A stretch of DNA of 64,000 nt from Lepidurus packardi (lineage: Eukaryota > Arthropoda > Branchiopoda > Notostraca > Triopsidae): assembly GCA_023053545.1 (NCBI GenBank), contig JAKZAN010000005.1, positions 13,144,001 to 13,208,000 of the forward strand, written 5' to 3'. The notes below the pieces were generated by a model. That model was not told the origin of the DNA. It searched no databases and saw nothing but the letters and a program-made list of their open reading frames with translations. Below, in pieces: positions 45,806 to 57,217 of the stretch. A program made the translations under genes and the position numbers. Each line of letters opens with the position of its first letter. The stretch's first letter is position 1.

Positions 45806-47121
45806 TACAATTATTCCAAACCTTCTTGCTTTTAAGCACAACGGTAGTGATTGCTGTATGTTTTCAGACCTAAAAGACACATTTTGAAGTACTGGTTAAC
45901 AGCTTGAATATTTTCCACGGCTTAACCCGACCTGAAACCATGAAACCTGATGACCTGAAACCAAAAATGTACTTCCGATTAACTGCTGATTTATGTAGCA
46001 AACTTACAAAGCCCGTATAAGTATTGTTCGTGTGGATTCGCTTAATACACTCATCCCATCACCCAGAAGCTTTTCATTCTACTCACTTAATGCTACATTA
46101 CTTTAAATAAATACATCTTTTGATAGACAAGCTTCAAGTGAAGAGGTCACAGAATGTGACACGGACAAAGGGAACAGGCGCATTGATTATTAAGAGGTAG
46201 GACTGGTTATCGACTTTAAGAGAGTTCTTTGTGTTAACTTGACCGATGTTAACTTAAAAAGTTAACTTAAATGTAAATTGATCGATTTGTTTCTTTTCTT
46301 TGCGCACAGCTTGTAAGTGTAACGCATTGTAGTGATACAATCTCGCGATGAGAAAAATTACTTACACTATTCCACCTTGATAAACAAAACAATAATTAAA
46401 TGGTAATCATGCATTCTACTGATATGACCCAATAATGAAGCTTTCACACTTTTAGAACAAAAGGGCCCGTAGGACAAGAAAGTATGACAAGTTCTCCTTC
46501 TCTTGTACGTAAGAGAAGTAGTCCGCCCACGTGTTTTACGACCTTGACTTTTGTCGCAACATTCTATACTGCCGCATTCTCTAGACGAAAAGCAGGAAAA
46601 GGTCATGTAATTATTGTTGCAGTCCTGTAAACCGGAGTTTTTATGCAAAAGTGCTCTTTGTCATTGGCTTAATGTATTTCCCAACACTTTCTATTCATTC
46701 CCAGTATTTAACAAAATTTTTTACGCTCAAGTCCCTGTTGCATGCTCACATTACTCCTTAGAACCGTTGTTCAAGCTATCAAGGCAACGTAATAATTCCT
46801 CAGCGACTAAAACTTGTCAAGGTTTATGGACGAACAGAATTCTGACAGCCTAGAAATGAATAATACCCGCTAATATAAGTGAATCGAGATAGCATTCCCA
46901 GCACAGTTGTATGAAACAGACTGGAAGGTACACAACTTCAAAAGTGACCCGTTTTGATTCTAAAATCTATACCCAAATTCTAACTTTTGAATATTGTCTA
47001 TGAAAATTAATGTATTGGCACAAGTTCCAGTCAGAATATTGCATCGCAGAAACTGCTGAACATTCCTAGAACCTTAGTAAAGGCCATTTCCCAGACGAAA
47101 AAAAGGAAATTTCCCAGAAAG
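45806..47121. repeat. Spacer U, copy 1 (gene 20 to orphan exon 1)
   Basis: 1.3 kb near-identical to 58451-59745, with a partial diverged copy at about 53990-54170 and 54615-55010. No gene; short minus-strand ORFs at 46.4-46.6 kb are not conserved in length in the other copy. Confidence 0.8.
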
Positions 47122-47284
47122 ATGATCCTTATTTGCTGGTTGGCACTGAGTTGGATGATTTCGCCAGCCGCGACTTTAGCTAGAACTGCGAGTCGGACGA
47201 AACTAGTCTCAAGCTCGCATTACGCTAATACCAGACTGGTTCTCGCAAGTGAAACTTGGAATCAAACGCAGAATATCAGCAAAG
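47122..47284 (+). pseudogene. Orphan exon 1 (gene 27 type) with a GC donor
   Basis: It encodes the same signal peptide and W/R-T-K-L-V-S-S-S-H-Y-A-N-T-R-L-V-L segment as gene 27 exon 1. The expected donor is GCAAAT instead of GTAAAT. Exon 2 and the first half of exon 3 are missing: downstream sequence jumps at about 47370 to DNA that in the other copy lies after gene 27 (61325 on). It could splice in phase to 47472, giving a 145-residue product without the PAN-like module, but a dead gene is the simpler reading. Confidence 0.75.
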
Positions 47285-47471
47285 GCAAATTTATGTTTCC
47301 GAAAGTCTTTCAAATAAATCCTCTCTGTTCGTATGATGACCACATGATCTAATGAATTTGGTCCTTACAGGTCCAAATGATCTAATGAATTATCTATAAT
47401 GGCCAAACCGTTTCTACAGTGTTCGATCCTGCTGATGATCTCAGAAGATACAATCTGAGTCAACCTGGCAG

Positions 47472-47746
47472 GCCCAACATTCGCCGATGGGTTCAATCTA
47501 AAAGGCAAACCACTGAAATCCACCCAGTTTACATGGGTTCCAGCTACTTCTGCCTGCGGCTCCTTCTGGCTCCTCAATTCGACGCAAGGGGCGCTGTCCA
47601 CGACGGATTGCCCTGGTGGCGGAGTGGGAATGTTCGGTTCCGTTGATACAACGGCAGGCATTCATTCGAAAAAGACAGGCATTCGATGGCCTAAAACCAC
47701 TAAAAGCGAGGTCATATTTTCCACGGACACCAAGATGGATATCTAA
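47472..47746 (+). pseudogene. Exon 3 tail of the gene 18 type, copy 2
   Basis: Open from an AG at 47471 to TAA at 47744-47746: G-F-N-L-K-G-K-P, W-V-P-A-T-S-A-C-G-S-F-W-L-L-N-S-T-Q-G, C-P-G-G-G-V-G-M-F-G. It matches the second half of gene 18 exon 3, with a small insertion (T-A-G-I-H-S). No exon of its own precedes it. The unbroken frame suggests recent loss or continued use. Confidence 0.8.
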
Positions 47747-48387
47747 AGAGTGCCTGTCTAACGCAGCGTAGTTAGTAGCGTACACAATTGAGTGTAACAC
47801 GTTTTAAACCTTAACACAGTACGTCAGCACATAAGCTGGATTGGGCATAGTCCTTAAGAAAAGGTAGAGTCAAAATTGTATGAGAGCCAAGAAATTACAG
47901 ACGGAAAATAAATTGGAAAAGTTTTAAAGAAAATGAAGACGAATTACTGTTGGACAGTCGGTTGTCAAAGTACTTGGCCTAACTTCGATGTCTGCGTTAA
48001 AACTAGTACTGATGAAAAATTTAATATTATATAATACGTATGATATAATATTGATTTTTCAATAGTATATAATACGTATAACTTGATTGGGTTCGATATA
48101 TGTTTATGATGGGCATTTAATAACGTCTTACAAGGGACATCGGAGGGTAAGCTTCGTTCAGAAAGCCATAAATACAAAAGGATCACCCTACTACCCTGTA
48201 AAAAACCCGACCGGCAATGCGAAGCATAAGGAAGCCAGCGAGCCTATTCCCTACAATGACATCGCACCTGAACAATAGAGCCTATTCATTCTGATACTAG
48301 CGTTTAACCAGAGAAGTCTAATGACAAAATAAGCTTATAGCTAACACATCTATCATTCAAGGAAAGATTCCGTTTACGAAAGTGGAA
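47747..48387. repeat. Spacer S, copy 2 (before gene 22)
   Basis: Near-identical to 41873-42470, with an extra ATATAATA/AATACGTAT segment at about 48035-48065. It carries the same relic exon 2 at about 47954-48033 (V-G-C-Q-S-T-W-P-N-F-D-V-C-V-K-T-S). Confidence 0.85.
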
Positions 48388-49616
48388 ATGCAATTGCTGG
48401 AGATCCAGCTAATTCTGTGGGTTGTAGTGTGTTGCAGCTTCAATGCAAAGGCAATGAGACAAACGGGTTGGATCAATTTAGTTACGAGCAAAAATTACAT
48501 CAACAGCAAACTTGCGCTCGAAAGCGAAAACCCGTTCAGCTTGCAGTACGTCAGCAAAAGTATTACTGCCTTACAAACACTTTTCAAGTTCTGCAATGAT
48601 TTTTGGGTTTACTTCTAATGAAATAAATATAGGCTATTCGGAAGGCAGTGCCAGAATGGTTTGTAGCAAGATTTGCGCATCTAATGCCACGTGTCAAGCC
48701 TTTAATTTCTACCCTACGAATTTGCACTACGTTTGCGAGTATCTTCACGAGAATTTCTGCTTTCCAAGGCAAAGACTGGCTTTGCAAGCCTTGCCTGGAG
48801 GAACCGTCTGGGACAAGTTGCAACCGGGAATGACTCAAGCTTGTATCGATCAGAAATTCGCGAACCAACCTAACACGACGTATTGCGGAATTGGACGGTT
48901 CGGTTGTAGGAGTATATGGCCTAATTGCGATACTTGCGTAAAAACTTGCAGTGAGTGCAAGAGCGTCTATTCCAAATCTGGTAATCTATCGATATTCGAG
49001 TTGCGTTTAAAATAATATATTATGGAGTAAGCTGTTCCTATCTGACTAAATAACAGGTCCTTACAACTGTACTTTGTGGCCTGAAGATGCTTTCCGCCCA
49101 CCCATTTTTGCCTTTTGTATGGACAAGACAACCTATTTAATTCAAAGACAGATCAATTTCTATGGATATGGAGGCTCTGCACGGCCAAATTATCGGATGT
49201 CCTTCCCAGATATGTTTCGTCTGTGCAACCTCCAAGTTTACACGACTTTAGAATTTTACTTTAAAGCATACGATGGCACGAAATATTTTTCCACATATAA
49301 GAACTTCATGATCGATGCCAGCGGCACCCTAATGAACATGACATGGAAAGGAGGCAATGGAAACGACGGTTTCAATATTGGAAGCAAGCCACTCAAGCCT
49401 GCTCCTTGGGTCACAACAAACTGGACCTCCTATTGTGGTTCGTTTTGGCTGCTGAATTCTACTCAAGGTAGTTTAGCAAAAATGGATTGTCCGGGCGGAG
49501 GAGTCAACCTATATGGCAAAATCTTCACTGTTCCGTTTGTTTCCCAAAGCTCAGGCATTCACTGGCCTAAGGTTACGAAACTTCTTACCTACACTGATGT
49601 AAAGATGGCATTGTAG
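48388..49616 (+). CDS. Gene 22: secreted PAN-like/C-terminal-domain paralogue, 359 aa
   Basis: Exons 48388-48559, 48633-48980 and 49057-49616, introns 73 and 76 nt, phase 1. The leader M-Q-L-L-E-I-Q-L is shared with gene 28. 12 Cys; R-Q-R-L-A-L-Q-A-L-P-G-G replaces the usual W-P-G-G, as L-P-G-G in genes 19 and 23. Exon 3 is of the Q-I-N-F-Y-G type with S-F-P-D-M-F-R-L-C, C-G-S-F-W-L-L-N-S-T-Q-G and C-P-G-G-G-V-N-L-Y-G. (Number 21 is given to the orphan exon 1 at 47122.). Confidence 0.88.
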
Positions 49617-50327
49617 AAGAAATTGCAAATCATTGTGTGTGATTAACTTAAGAACTGCTCATTATGTATCTTGGATGTGTTCTGTTTAATGCGTAGGATT
49701 GCAAAATGGCACTTTGAAATACATTTGAGTGTTTGACGGTTTGAAACCAAATATGAAAGCAACGGCAAAAATGGACTCGTCTACTAATAGTAACTACGAA
49801 ACGAAAGAATCAGTTACGTCAAACACTCAAAATCTGGAAATCCCTTCACTTATCTTCAATATAAAGTCGGAATTGAAGTTGCAGTATACCTGACTCACTA
49901 TTAGTTTACCAAATCATCGGTCAGGCAAGGACGGGTCGCAGAAAATCGTTTATGGTAGACATATATCACAAAAGAATCAAAATCTCATAAAGCAACTAAA
50001 AAAAGTTCGATATATGTGTTGCCAGGGATGGCAGGGAGAGGTAGTTTCCGATAGACATTCTTTCCGATAGACATTCAGCAACGGCTTCGGAAGGACGGGG
50101 TAGTTAGTTTGACTTGGGAAAGTGATGAACGTTAGCCATCATTTAACCTCACTCTTATAAAGACTGCTACATGACCTTAAATCCATAAATGAACCAGCGA
50201 ACGTATCCAACCGAGCAACGAAACCCAACTTTTCGTTCCATTCTACGCCCAGCGTTTCTCCAGAGCAGTCCGCAATAGAATAGAACCACGAGAACTTGTT
50301 AAAGGAATAGGAAACAGCGATCCAGTG
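49617..50327. other. Spacer between genes 22 and 23
   Basis: No gene. It is a diverged relative of spacer T (for example TTTCTCCAGAGCAGTC before the start, compare 44790 and 57150). Confidence 0.6.
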
Positions 50328-51584
50328 ATGAAACTACTGGAGATCCAGATATCGCTGTGGGTTATAACGTGTTACAACTTAAATGCCTACGCGATAAATC
50401 TAGAGTCTAATGCGGGCTGGACCCAGTTGATCACCAGCAAGAACTACAGTAATACTAAACTGGTACTCGAAAGCGAAAGTCCATTTAATCCGCAATATTT
50501 AAGCAAAGGTATTGAAAGCTTACAAGAAAAGTTAATAAAGTGAAGAAAACTAATGCAGAAATTTGAAAGCCTTTTAATTCCGATTCTTGTTCTTGTTGGG
50601 CGGACCTTTAAGAATTGTATTCGGCAGGAATGGCCACCATGGTTTGTAGTAGGATTTGTGCCAATATCACCGTGTGTCAAGCCTTCAATATGTACCCAAC
50701 GGATTCGTGTTACGTTTGCGAGTTTCTGCACGAGAATTTTTGCTTCCCACGACAAAGAATGGCTTTGCAAGCCTTGCCTGGAGGAACCGTCTGGGACAAG
50801 TTACAACCAGGAATGACTCGAGCTTGTATTGACCAAAGATTTGCGACTCAAGCCAACACAACCTATTGCGGAATTGGACGGTTTGGTTGTAGGAGTATAT
50901 GGCCTAATTGCGATACTTGCGTAAAAACTTGCATTGACTGCAAGAGGGTCTATTCCAAAGCTGGTAATCTATCAATATTCGAGTTGCGTTTAAAATAATA
51001 AATTATAGAGTAAGCAGTTCCTATCTGATTAAATAACAGGTGCTTACAACTGTACTCTGTGGCCTGAGGATGTTTTCCGTCCACCCATTTTTGCCTTTTG
51101 TTGGGACAGAGCAACCTATTTAATTAAAAGACAGATCAATTTCTATGGACAAGGAGGCTATGCATGGCCAAATTATCTCATGTCTTTCCCAGATATGTTT
51201 CGTCTGTACAAACTCCAAGTTTACGCGACCTTAGATTTTTACTTTGAAGCATCCGATCGCACGAAATATTCTGCCACCTATAAAAATTTCATGATCGATG
51301 CCAGCGGCACCTTAATGAACATGACATTCAAGTCCGGTGATGACGGTTTCAACATAGGAAAAAACCCACTCAAGCCTGCCCCTTGGATCCAAACCAATTC
51401 TTCTTGTGGATCCTTTTGGCTGCTGAATTCTACTCAGGATAGTGCAGCAACGAAGGATTGCCCCGGCGGAAGAGTCAACATGTTTGGGCACGTCGGAGAT
51501 TGGTATAGATCAGGTATCCGTTGGCCTAAAGCTATAGATGCTTGGAAAACCGTTACTTACACTGATACAAAAATGAACCTGTAG
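50328..51584 (+). CDS. Gene 23: secreted PAN-like/C-terminal-domain paralogue, 353 aa
   Basis: Exons 50328-50508, 50628-50963 and 51040-51584; introns 119 and 76 nt, phase 1. ATG 50328 aligns with genes 20 and 26. Exon 2 begins G-M-A-T-M-V-C and has 12 Cys. Exon 3 has N-C-T-L-W-P-E-D, P-I-F-A-F-C, S-F-P-D-M-F-R-L-Y, C-G-S-F-W-L-L-N-S-T-Q-D and C-P-G-G-R. The last third of exon 2, intron 2 and the start of exon 3 closely match genes 19 and 22, while exon 1 matches genes 20 and 26: another mosaic. Confidence 0.88.
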
Positions 51585-52274
51585 TACAACTATTTCAAAT
51601 CGATTTCTTAATGATCACCATTACCGTGCCCTAACGAAACTATAAATACCCCTGAGTAACACATACAAAACTTTGAAATTTCACATACGATGTTAAGAAT
51701 TATACCTACAAGCCTGATAACCAAAACAGCACAACACAGAGCACTAAATCATCTCGTGTATTGTCATGTATTGTACTGTTACGTCTTGTTGTTGCAAACA
51801 GTAAATCTGAAAAAGTGTAATTACGCCTAACGCTTTTACTTACTGCCAATTTAAAGTTGACTATATACAGTTGAAACCAATCTATAACCAAACATGCTGC
51901 AACTATCAACATTCTTTACTAGATTTGGTAACACCTATCAAATAGCTAGTCCAGTATTTTAGTACTTTAGCCAGCTATCAACAGAAGGTATAAATCCAGG
52001 GCAAGACACATAATAGGAAATTTCCAATAAACATTAAACGGAATCCAACGTCGCATGAATTGTAACTACCCCATTAAATGATAATACAATACGGTACCAC
52101 ACCTTTAACTACACGTCGAACACTGCCTGGTGAGCTTCGCAACCGAGTTTACAATCTTTCCATTTTGATACAGGAGTTCATCCACAGCAGTCAAGCTCTA
52201 CACGATTTTGCGCTGTATATCTATTGTCTATGACACAAACTACACACGCTTTCTATACAAAGTGACAAGTAATA
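51585..52274. other. Spacer between genes 23 and 24
   Basis: No gene and no clear match to spacers S, T or U beyond the first 180 bp, which resemble the DNA after gene 19. Confidence 0.5.
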
Positions 52275-53497
52275 ATGGGGTTTCTGAAGTTTCAAATCCT
52301 TTTACATGGGTTTGTTGCTTACCACATCTGTAAGTCGGAAACTTCTCAAATGAGGGGTGAGTTTTGGGTTCAGATGATCACCAGCGAGAAATACAGCAAT
52401 ACCAAACTGGTGCTCGAAAGCGAAAATCCCTTCACGCCACAGAATATCAGCAAAGGTAAATCAAGTCTTATCTGAATGATAGTTTGTTTGAGAAATTTTC
52501 TTGCCTTATGGTCCTTAATGGGCGTACCGATTTAGAGTATTCATTGGCAACAGCCCGGATGCTTTGCGGCAAGATGTGTGCAAGTAACGGCACGTGCCAA
52601 GGCTTCAATTTATATCTTACGGAGACGTATAACGTTTGCGAGTTAGTGCACGAGAACTTCTGCTCGCACAGACAAAGGATAGCGCTCCAAGCCTGGCCTG
52701 GAGGCATTGTCGTGGACAAGCTAGGACCAGGAATGACTCGAGCTTGTATTGACCAGACCTTCGCGAATACTACGACTGATAAGTATTGCGAAGTTGGGCG
52801 ATCGGGTTGTAGAACTACCTGGCCTGATTGCAACACTTGCGTCAAAACTTGTGGCGAGTGCACCAATTTTTACAATACCCAAAGTAAAAGTAAGCAAATG
52901 CTAGAAAATAATAAGACATGCATGCCTGATTGTACCTCGAATCTTTCCTTAGATGAGTTAAACTGTACCATGTGGCCCAATGGTACGTTGGAAGCGCCCC
53001 TGTTTGGCTTTTGCAAAGAAACGTCGATAACTTTGATCAAAAGAGGAGTTGATTTGTCTACTGGCATCGTCTGGCCCGACTATCTTATGTCTTTCTCTAA
53101 TATGAATAAGTTATGCAAACAGAACGTTTACAAGTCGCTCATCTTTACCTTCCAAGCCTCTGACGGTACAGTGTATACCTCCATCTACCAAAACTTCACC
53201 ATTCAACCGAATGGCGACATACTGGGCATGACATTCAAGTCGGGTAATGGAAGTGACGGGCTCAACTTAGGAAATAATTCCCTACAAGCAACGCGTTTAG
53301 AGTGGGTTAAGGCTAAATATCCCTGCGGTTCATTTTGGCTTTTGAACTTTACAATAATTTCTCGAGAATGTCCAGGTGGACTTGTCGGCTTGTTTGGACT
53401 TGTCAAAGAGACGATTTTGAATATTTACATTGGAATTTTCTGGCCTACAGCAGACCTTAAAATCCTGGTTTACGCCGATGCCATGATGGACATCTGA
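52275..53497 (+). CDS. Gene 24: divergent secreted PAN-like/C-terminal-domain paralogue, about 357 aa
   Basis: Exons 52275-52455, 52536-52883 (or to 52889) and 52953-53497. Intron 2 is 69 or 63 nt, stop-free and in frame, with two tandem phase 1 donors (gtaaaa, gtaagc) six bases apart, so two products differing by two residues are possible. 12 Cys. Exon 3 has N-C-T-M-W-P-N-G, P-L-F-G-F-C and C-G-S-F-W-L-L-N-F, but the S-T-Q-G stretch is replaced before E-C-P-G-G. Closest relative in the window is gene 27. Confidence 0.85.
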
Positions 53498-54166
53498 TTA
53501 AACTGGCAAGATTTACTTTATTTCTACGTAGTAGTCTTCAGGATATCGTATTGAGCATCTGCACGTTTTCTACTATTAGGAGCGTAACTACTGTGGGTAT
53601 GTAAGTATAGCGGATAAACCCAACTGGTATCTACTGGCCGCCAGCTACGTTCGATGGCAAAGCCCTAGTTTACATAGACATGAAGCTGAACCTTCAGAAG
53701 TGTTATCGTTTTCCCACAAGTATACACAATGCACTGGTACTAGTGTATAATTAGAGGTTATATATTGTGTAACATAAACTCGAAACTTTTTAAACGAGTC
53801 TATCCACTATGGATTTTCTGTCGCTGTCAGTTCATTACCATGCCATTTCTATCCTTTAAAAACAAAACACTAGGAAGCAAATACAGCACGTCAATACTTT
53901 GCTATACAGTATCTTATATATCTTTGCTATACAATATTCAATGCTCAAACACACTCTAGACCAAAAGCAAGAAAAGGTCCCGAAATTGGAGTTGCAGTCT
54001 TCTAAATCGCAGTTTTTATGCAGCAGTTCTCTTCACATTAACACAATCTATTTGCCCGCACTTCATATACATTCTCACGGTTCGATTGCAGTATGTTTTA
54101 CAGTCCAGTCCGTGTTACATGCTAACATTCCTCCTTTGAACCGAAGTTCAAGCTATCATGGCAACG
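53498..54166. other. Spacer after gene 24, with a relic
   Basis: No gene. It contains a dead exon 3 end (separate entry) and, from about 53990, DNA related to spacer U. Confidence 0.55.
53623..53752 (+). pseudogene. Relic exon 3 end of the gene 27 type
   Basis: It reads T-G-I-Y-W-P-P-A-T-F-D-G-K-A-L-V-Y-I-D-M-K-L, matching the gene 27 end T-G-I-Y-W-P-Q-A-T-M-D-G-K. The normal stop is lost, and the frame runs on to about 53752. Confidence 0.8.
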
Positions 54167-54614
54167 TAATGCACACGCGATAAACTTAGAGCCTGATGCA
54201 GGCTGGACCAAGTTGGTTACCAGCAAGAACTACAGCAACACCAAGTAGGTAATATTCTTCTTTGAAGCAACCGACGGTACAAAATATTCTGCTGAGTACC
54301 AAAACTTCATGATCGATTCCAGTGGCACCCTAATGAACATGACATTTAAGAACGGGGACGACGGTTTCAATGTGGGAAGCAAGCCACTCCAACCCTCCCC
54401 TTGGATCAAAGCGAATCCTAAATCGTACTGTGGATCCTTTTGGCTGCTGAATTCAACTCAAAGTAATGTATCAACGATGGATTGTCCTGGGGGTGGAGTC
54501 AACATATTTGGGGACACCTACGCCAATGATACTGTCAAAATATCAGGCATCCGTTGGCCTAATGCTTTATTAAAAACCTTTAACTACACCGATACAAAAC
54601 TGAGACTAGAGTAA
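54167..54614 (+). pseudogene. Deletion pseudogene: exon 1 fragment joined to mid exon 3
   Basis: 54167-54246 is the second half of exon 1 of the gene 20/26 type (A-I-N-L-E-P-D-A-G-W-T-K-L-V-T-S-K-N-Y-S), without the signal peptide, followed by TAG. From about 54247 exon 3 resumes in its middle (F-F-E-A-T-D-G-T-K-Y) and is open to the stop at 54614 with C-G-S-F-W-L-L-N-S-T-Q and C-P-G-G-G. Both ends of exon 1 and all of exon 2 are deleted. Confidence 0.85.
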
Positions 54615-55340
54615 AAGTATCTTAAACCATTTCTACTAAGCACAATGGTAGATTTCATGTAGTAATTATAAAGCTTGAATACTTTACAGGTTTTAACCTG
54701 ACCAATAACCAATAACAGTTACAACACGTTTCGAAACATTTAGCTCAGATTTACTGCTGATTTATGTAGCAAACTTACAAAGCTCGTTAAACGATGTGTC
54801 ATGTTGATTTGTCTAATTCACTCCCACCAGTCCAGAACTTCACAATTATTCATTTAATTCTAAATTGTTGTAAAGAAATATTTCTAAAGATTTGCAAACT
54901 TCTAACGAAAAGGTCACTGGATTTTGCAAACGGAATAAAGGGAACACAGGAATTAACATTTATATGCTGTGCAGAAATACTTACAGATTGTTCCATGAAT
55001 AGATACAGCTGACATATTAACTAAAAGGGCTTTACGGAAGCGTGGATATCGCATTGGGCTTGATGCAAATTTTCGATAACCGTTCAATAACGTTTTGCCA
55101 GGGAGTGTGGCCAGTGAGCCGTAAATACAAATGGATCACCTTACTACCCTGTAAAAAACATGACCTCGAATGCGAAGCATAACTAAGCCAGCGAAACTAT
55201 TTGCCACCACGATATCGCACCTGAACAATAGAGCCGGTTCATTCTGATACTAGCGTTTAACCAGAACAGTCTAATGAAAAACTAAACTTATAGCTAACAC
55301 ATCTATCATTCAAGGAAAGATTCCGTTTACGAAAGTGGAA
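54615..55340. repeat. Partial spacers U and S before gene 25
   Basis: 54627-55010 is a diverged copy of the start of spacer U (compare 58460-58800); about 55080-55340 is the promoter-proximal end of spacer S. No gene. Confidence 0.65.
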
Positions 55341-56555
55341 ATGCAATTGCTGGAGATCCAGATAATTCTTTGGTTTATGGTGTGTTATAACTTCAATGCA
55401 AAGGCAATGAAACCTGCGGTCTCGACCAATTTAATTACGAGCAAAAATTACAACAACAGCAAACTTGTACTCGAAAGCGTAAGCCCATTCAGCTTGCAAT
55501 TCATTAGCAAAAGTAATAATCTCTTACAAACTTTGTTAAGTTACAAAGCTCTGCAATATTTCTGACTGACTTACTAATGAAATAAAATATAGGCTATTCA
55601 GAAGGTACTGCCAGAATAGTTTGTAGTACGGTTTGCGCATCTAATGCCAGGTGTCAAGCCTTTAATTTGTACCCTACGAATTTGCACTACGTTTGCGAAT
55701 ATCTGCACGAGAATTTTTGCTTTCCACGACAAAGAATGGCGCTTCAAGCATGGCCCGGAGGAACCGTCTGGGACAAGTTACAACCAGGAGTGATTCAAGC
55801 TTGTATTGACCAGAAATTCACGAACCAACCTAACACGACCTATTGCGGAATTGGACGGCTTGGTTGTAGGAGTATATGGCCTAATTGCGATACTTGCGTA
55901 AAAACTTGCAATGATTGCCAAAGCGTCTATTCCCAAGCTGGTAAAATAGCGATATGTGGATTGTAATTAGAATTTTAAATTATTAGCACAGTCGGCCCAA
56001 TCTGATTAACTAACAGGTTTTTACAACTGTACTTTGTGGCCTGAAGATGTTTTCCGTCCACCCATTTTTGCCTTTTGTATGGACAAGGCAACCTATTTAA
56101 TTCAAAGACAGATCAATTTCTACGAACATGGAGGCTATGCATGGCCAAATTATCTCATGTCCTTGACAGACATGCACCGGCTGTGGAAACTCCAAGTTTA
56201 CACGACCTTAGATTTTGACTTTAAAACAGTCAATGGCACGAAATATTTTGCCAACTATAAAAACTTCATGATCGATGCCAGCGGCACCTTAATGAATATG
56301 ACATTCAAGTCCGGTGATGATGGTTTCAATGTGGGAAACACTCCACTCAAACCTTCTCCTTGGATCCAAACCAATTCTTACTGTGGATCCTTTTGGCTGC
56401 TGAATTCTACTCAAGGAAGTGCATCAACGATGCGCTGTCCCGGCGGAGGAGTCAACATGTTTGGGAACATGTACTTTGGTTCAGGCATCCGCTGGCCTAA
56501 GGCTACATCTGCTTTTAAAATTGTTATTTCCGCTGAAACCAAAATGAATCTGTAG
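55341..56555 (+). CDS. Gene 25: secreted PAN-like/C-terminal-domain paralogue, 352 aa
   Basis: Exons 55341-55512, 55593-55940 and 56017-56555, introns 80 and 76 nt, phase 1. Leader M-Q-L-L-E-I-Q as in genes 19, 22 and 28. 12 Cys (M-V-C is I-V-C; K-I-C is T-V-C). Intron 2 resembles gene 14's rather than gene 19's. Exon 3 has L-I-Q-R-Q-I-N-F-Y then L-T-D-M-H-R-L-W, joining the two exon 3 subtypes, plus C-G-S-F-W-L-L-N-S-T-Q-G and C-P-G-G-G-V-N-M-F-G. Confidence 0.88.
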
Positions 56556-57217
56556 TACAACTTTATCAAATCAACTTGTTGTCGAGCAGAGTGCGTTTTG
56601 TGTAATTTCACGCTAAGGATAAATACCCCGGCTAATATATCCAAAGCTTCAAAATTCCACGTTTGATTACACACAACTATATCTTCCAGCACAATACCCA
56701 AAATAGCAAACCCCTGAGCACTAACCATATCGTGTACTGTACTTATTTTCTTGCATACAGTCAATCTGATCAACTACAACTACAATGTTCATTCCGACCT
56801 TTAATGTGTTTCATAATGCGTCTACATTTCTACAGTTCATATTGAAGTTGCAGTCAATCTTGCTCCAACATTTGGCAACCGATCGGTCAGGCAACGTAAC
56901 CAAGCGTTTATGGGTGTCAGTATCGCATAAAACAGTATATAAAGTGTTGCAAGGGAAGACAGAGGAAATTACTTTCCGATAGGCATTAAATAACGGTTTA
57001 GGAACGAAAAAGGTGGTCCGTTTTGACTTGAGAAAATGCTAAATATTGGGAATCATATAATGAGCTGTAATCCATAATGAACCAGTGAACATATCATACT
57101 GCAAAACCGTATTTTAACCCATTTTCTCGTGTCATTCTGTGTTTAGCGTTCCTCCAGAGCAGTCTAAGATTAAAACCCGAGAACTAGTTACAGTGAATAC
57201 AAAACAGCAATTCCGTA
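56556..57217. repeat. Spacer T, copy 2 (genes 25 to 26)
   Basis: Close copy of 43684-44858 without the dead exon 3 and its flank. Non-coding. Confidence 0.8.

Noticed and set aside
46367-46648. 93-residue minus-strand ORF in spacer U
   Set aside because: In the near-identical second copy (about 59035-59226) the ORF is shortened and altered, so it is not under coding constraint.
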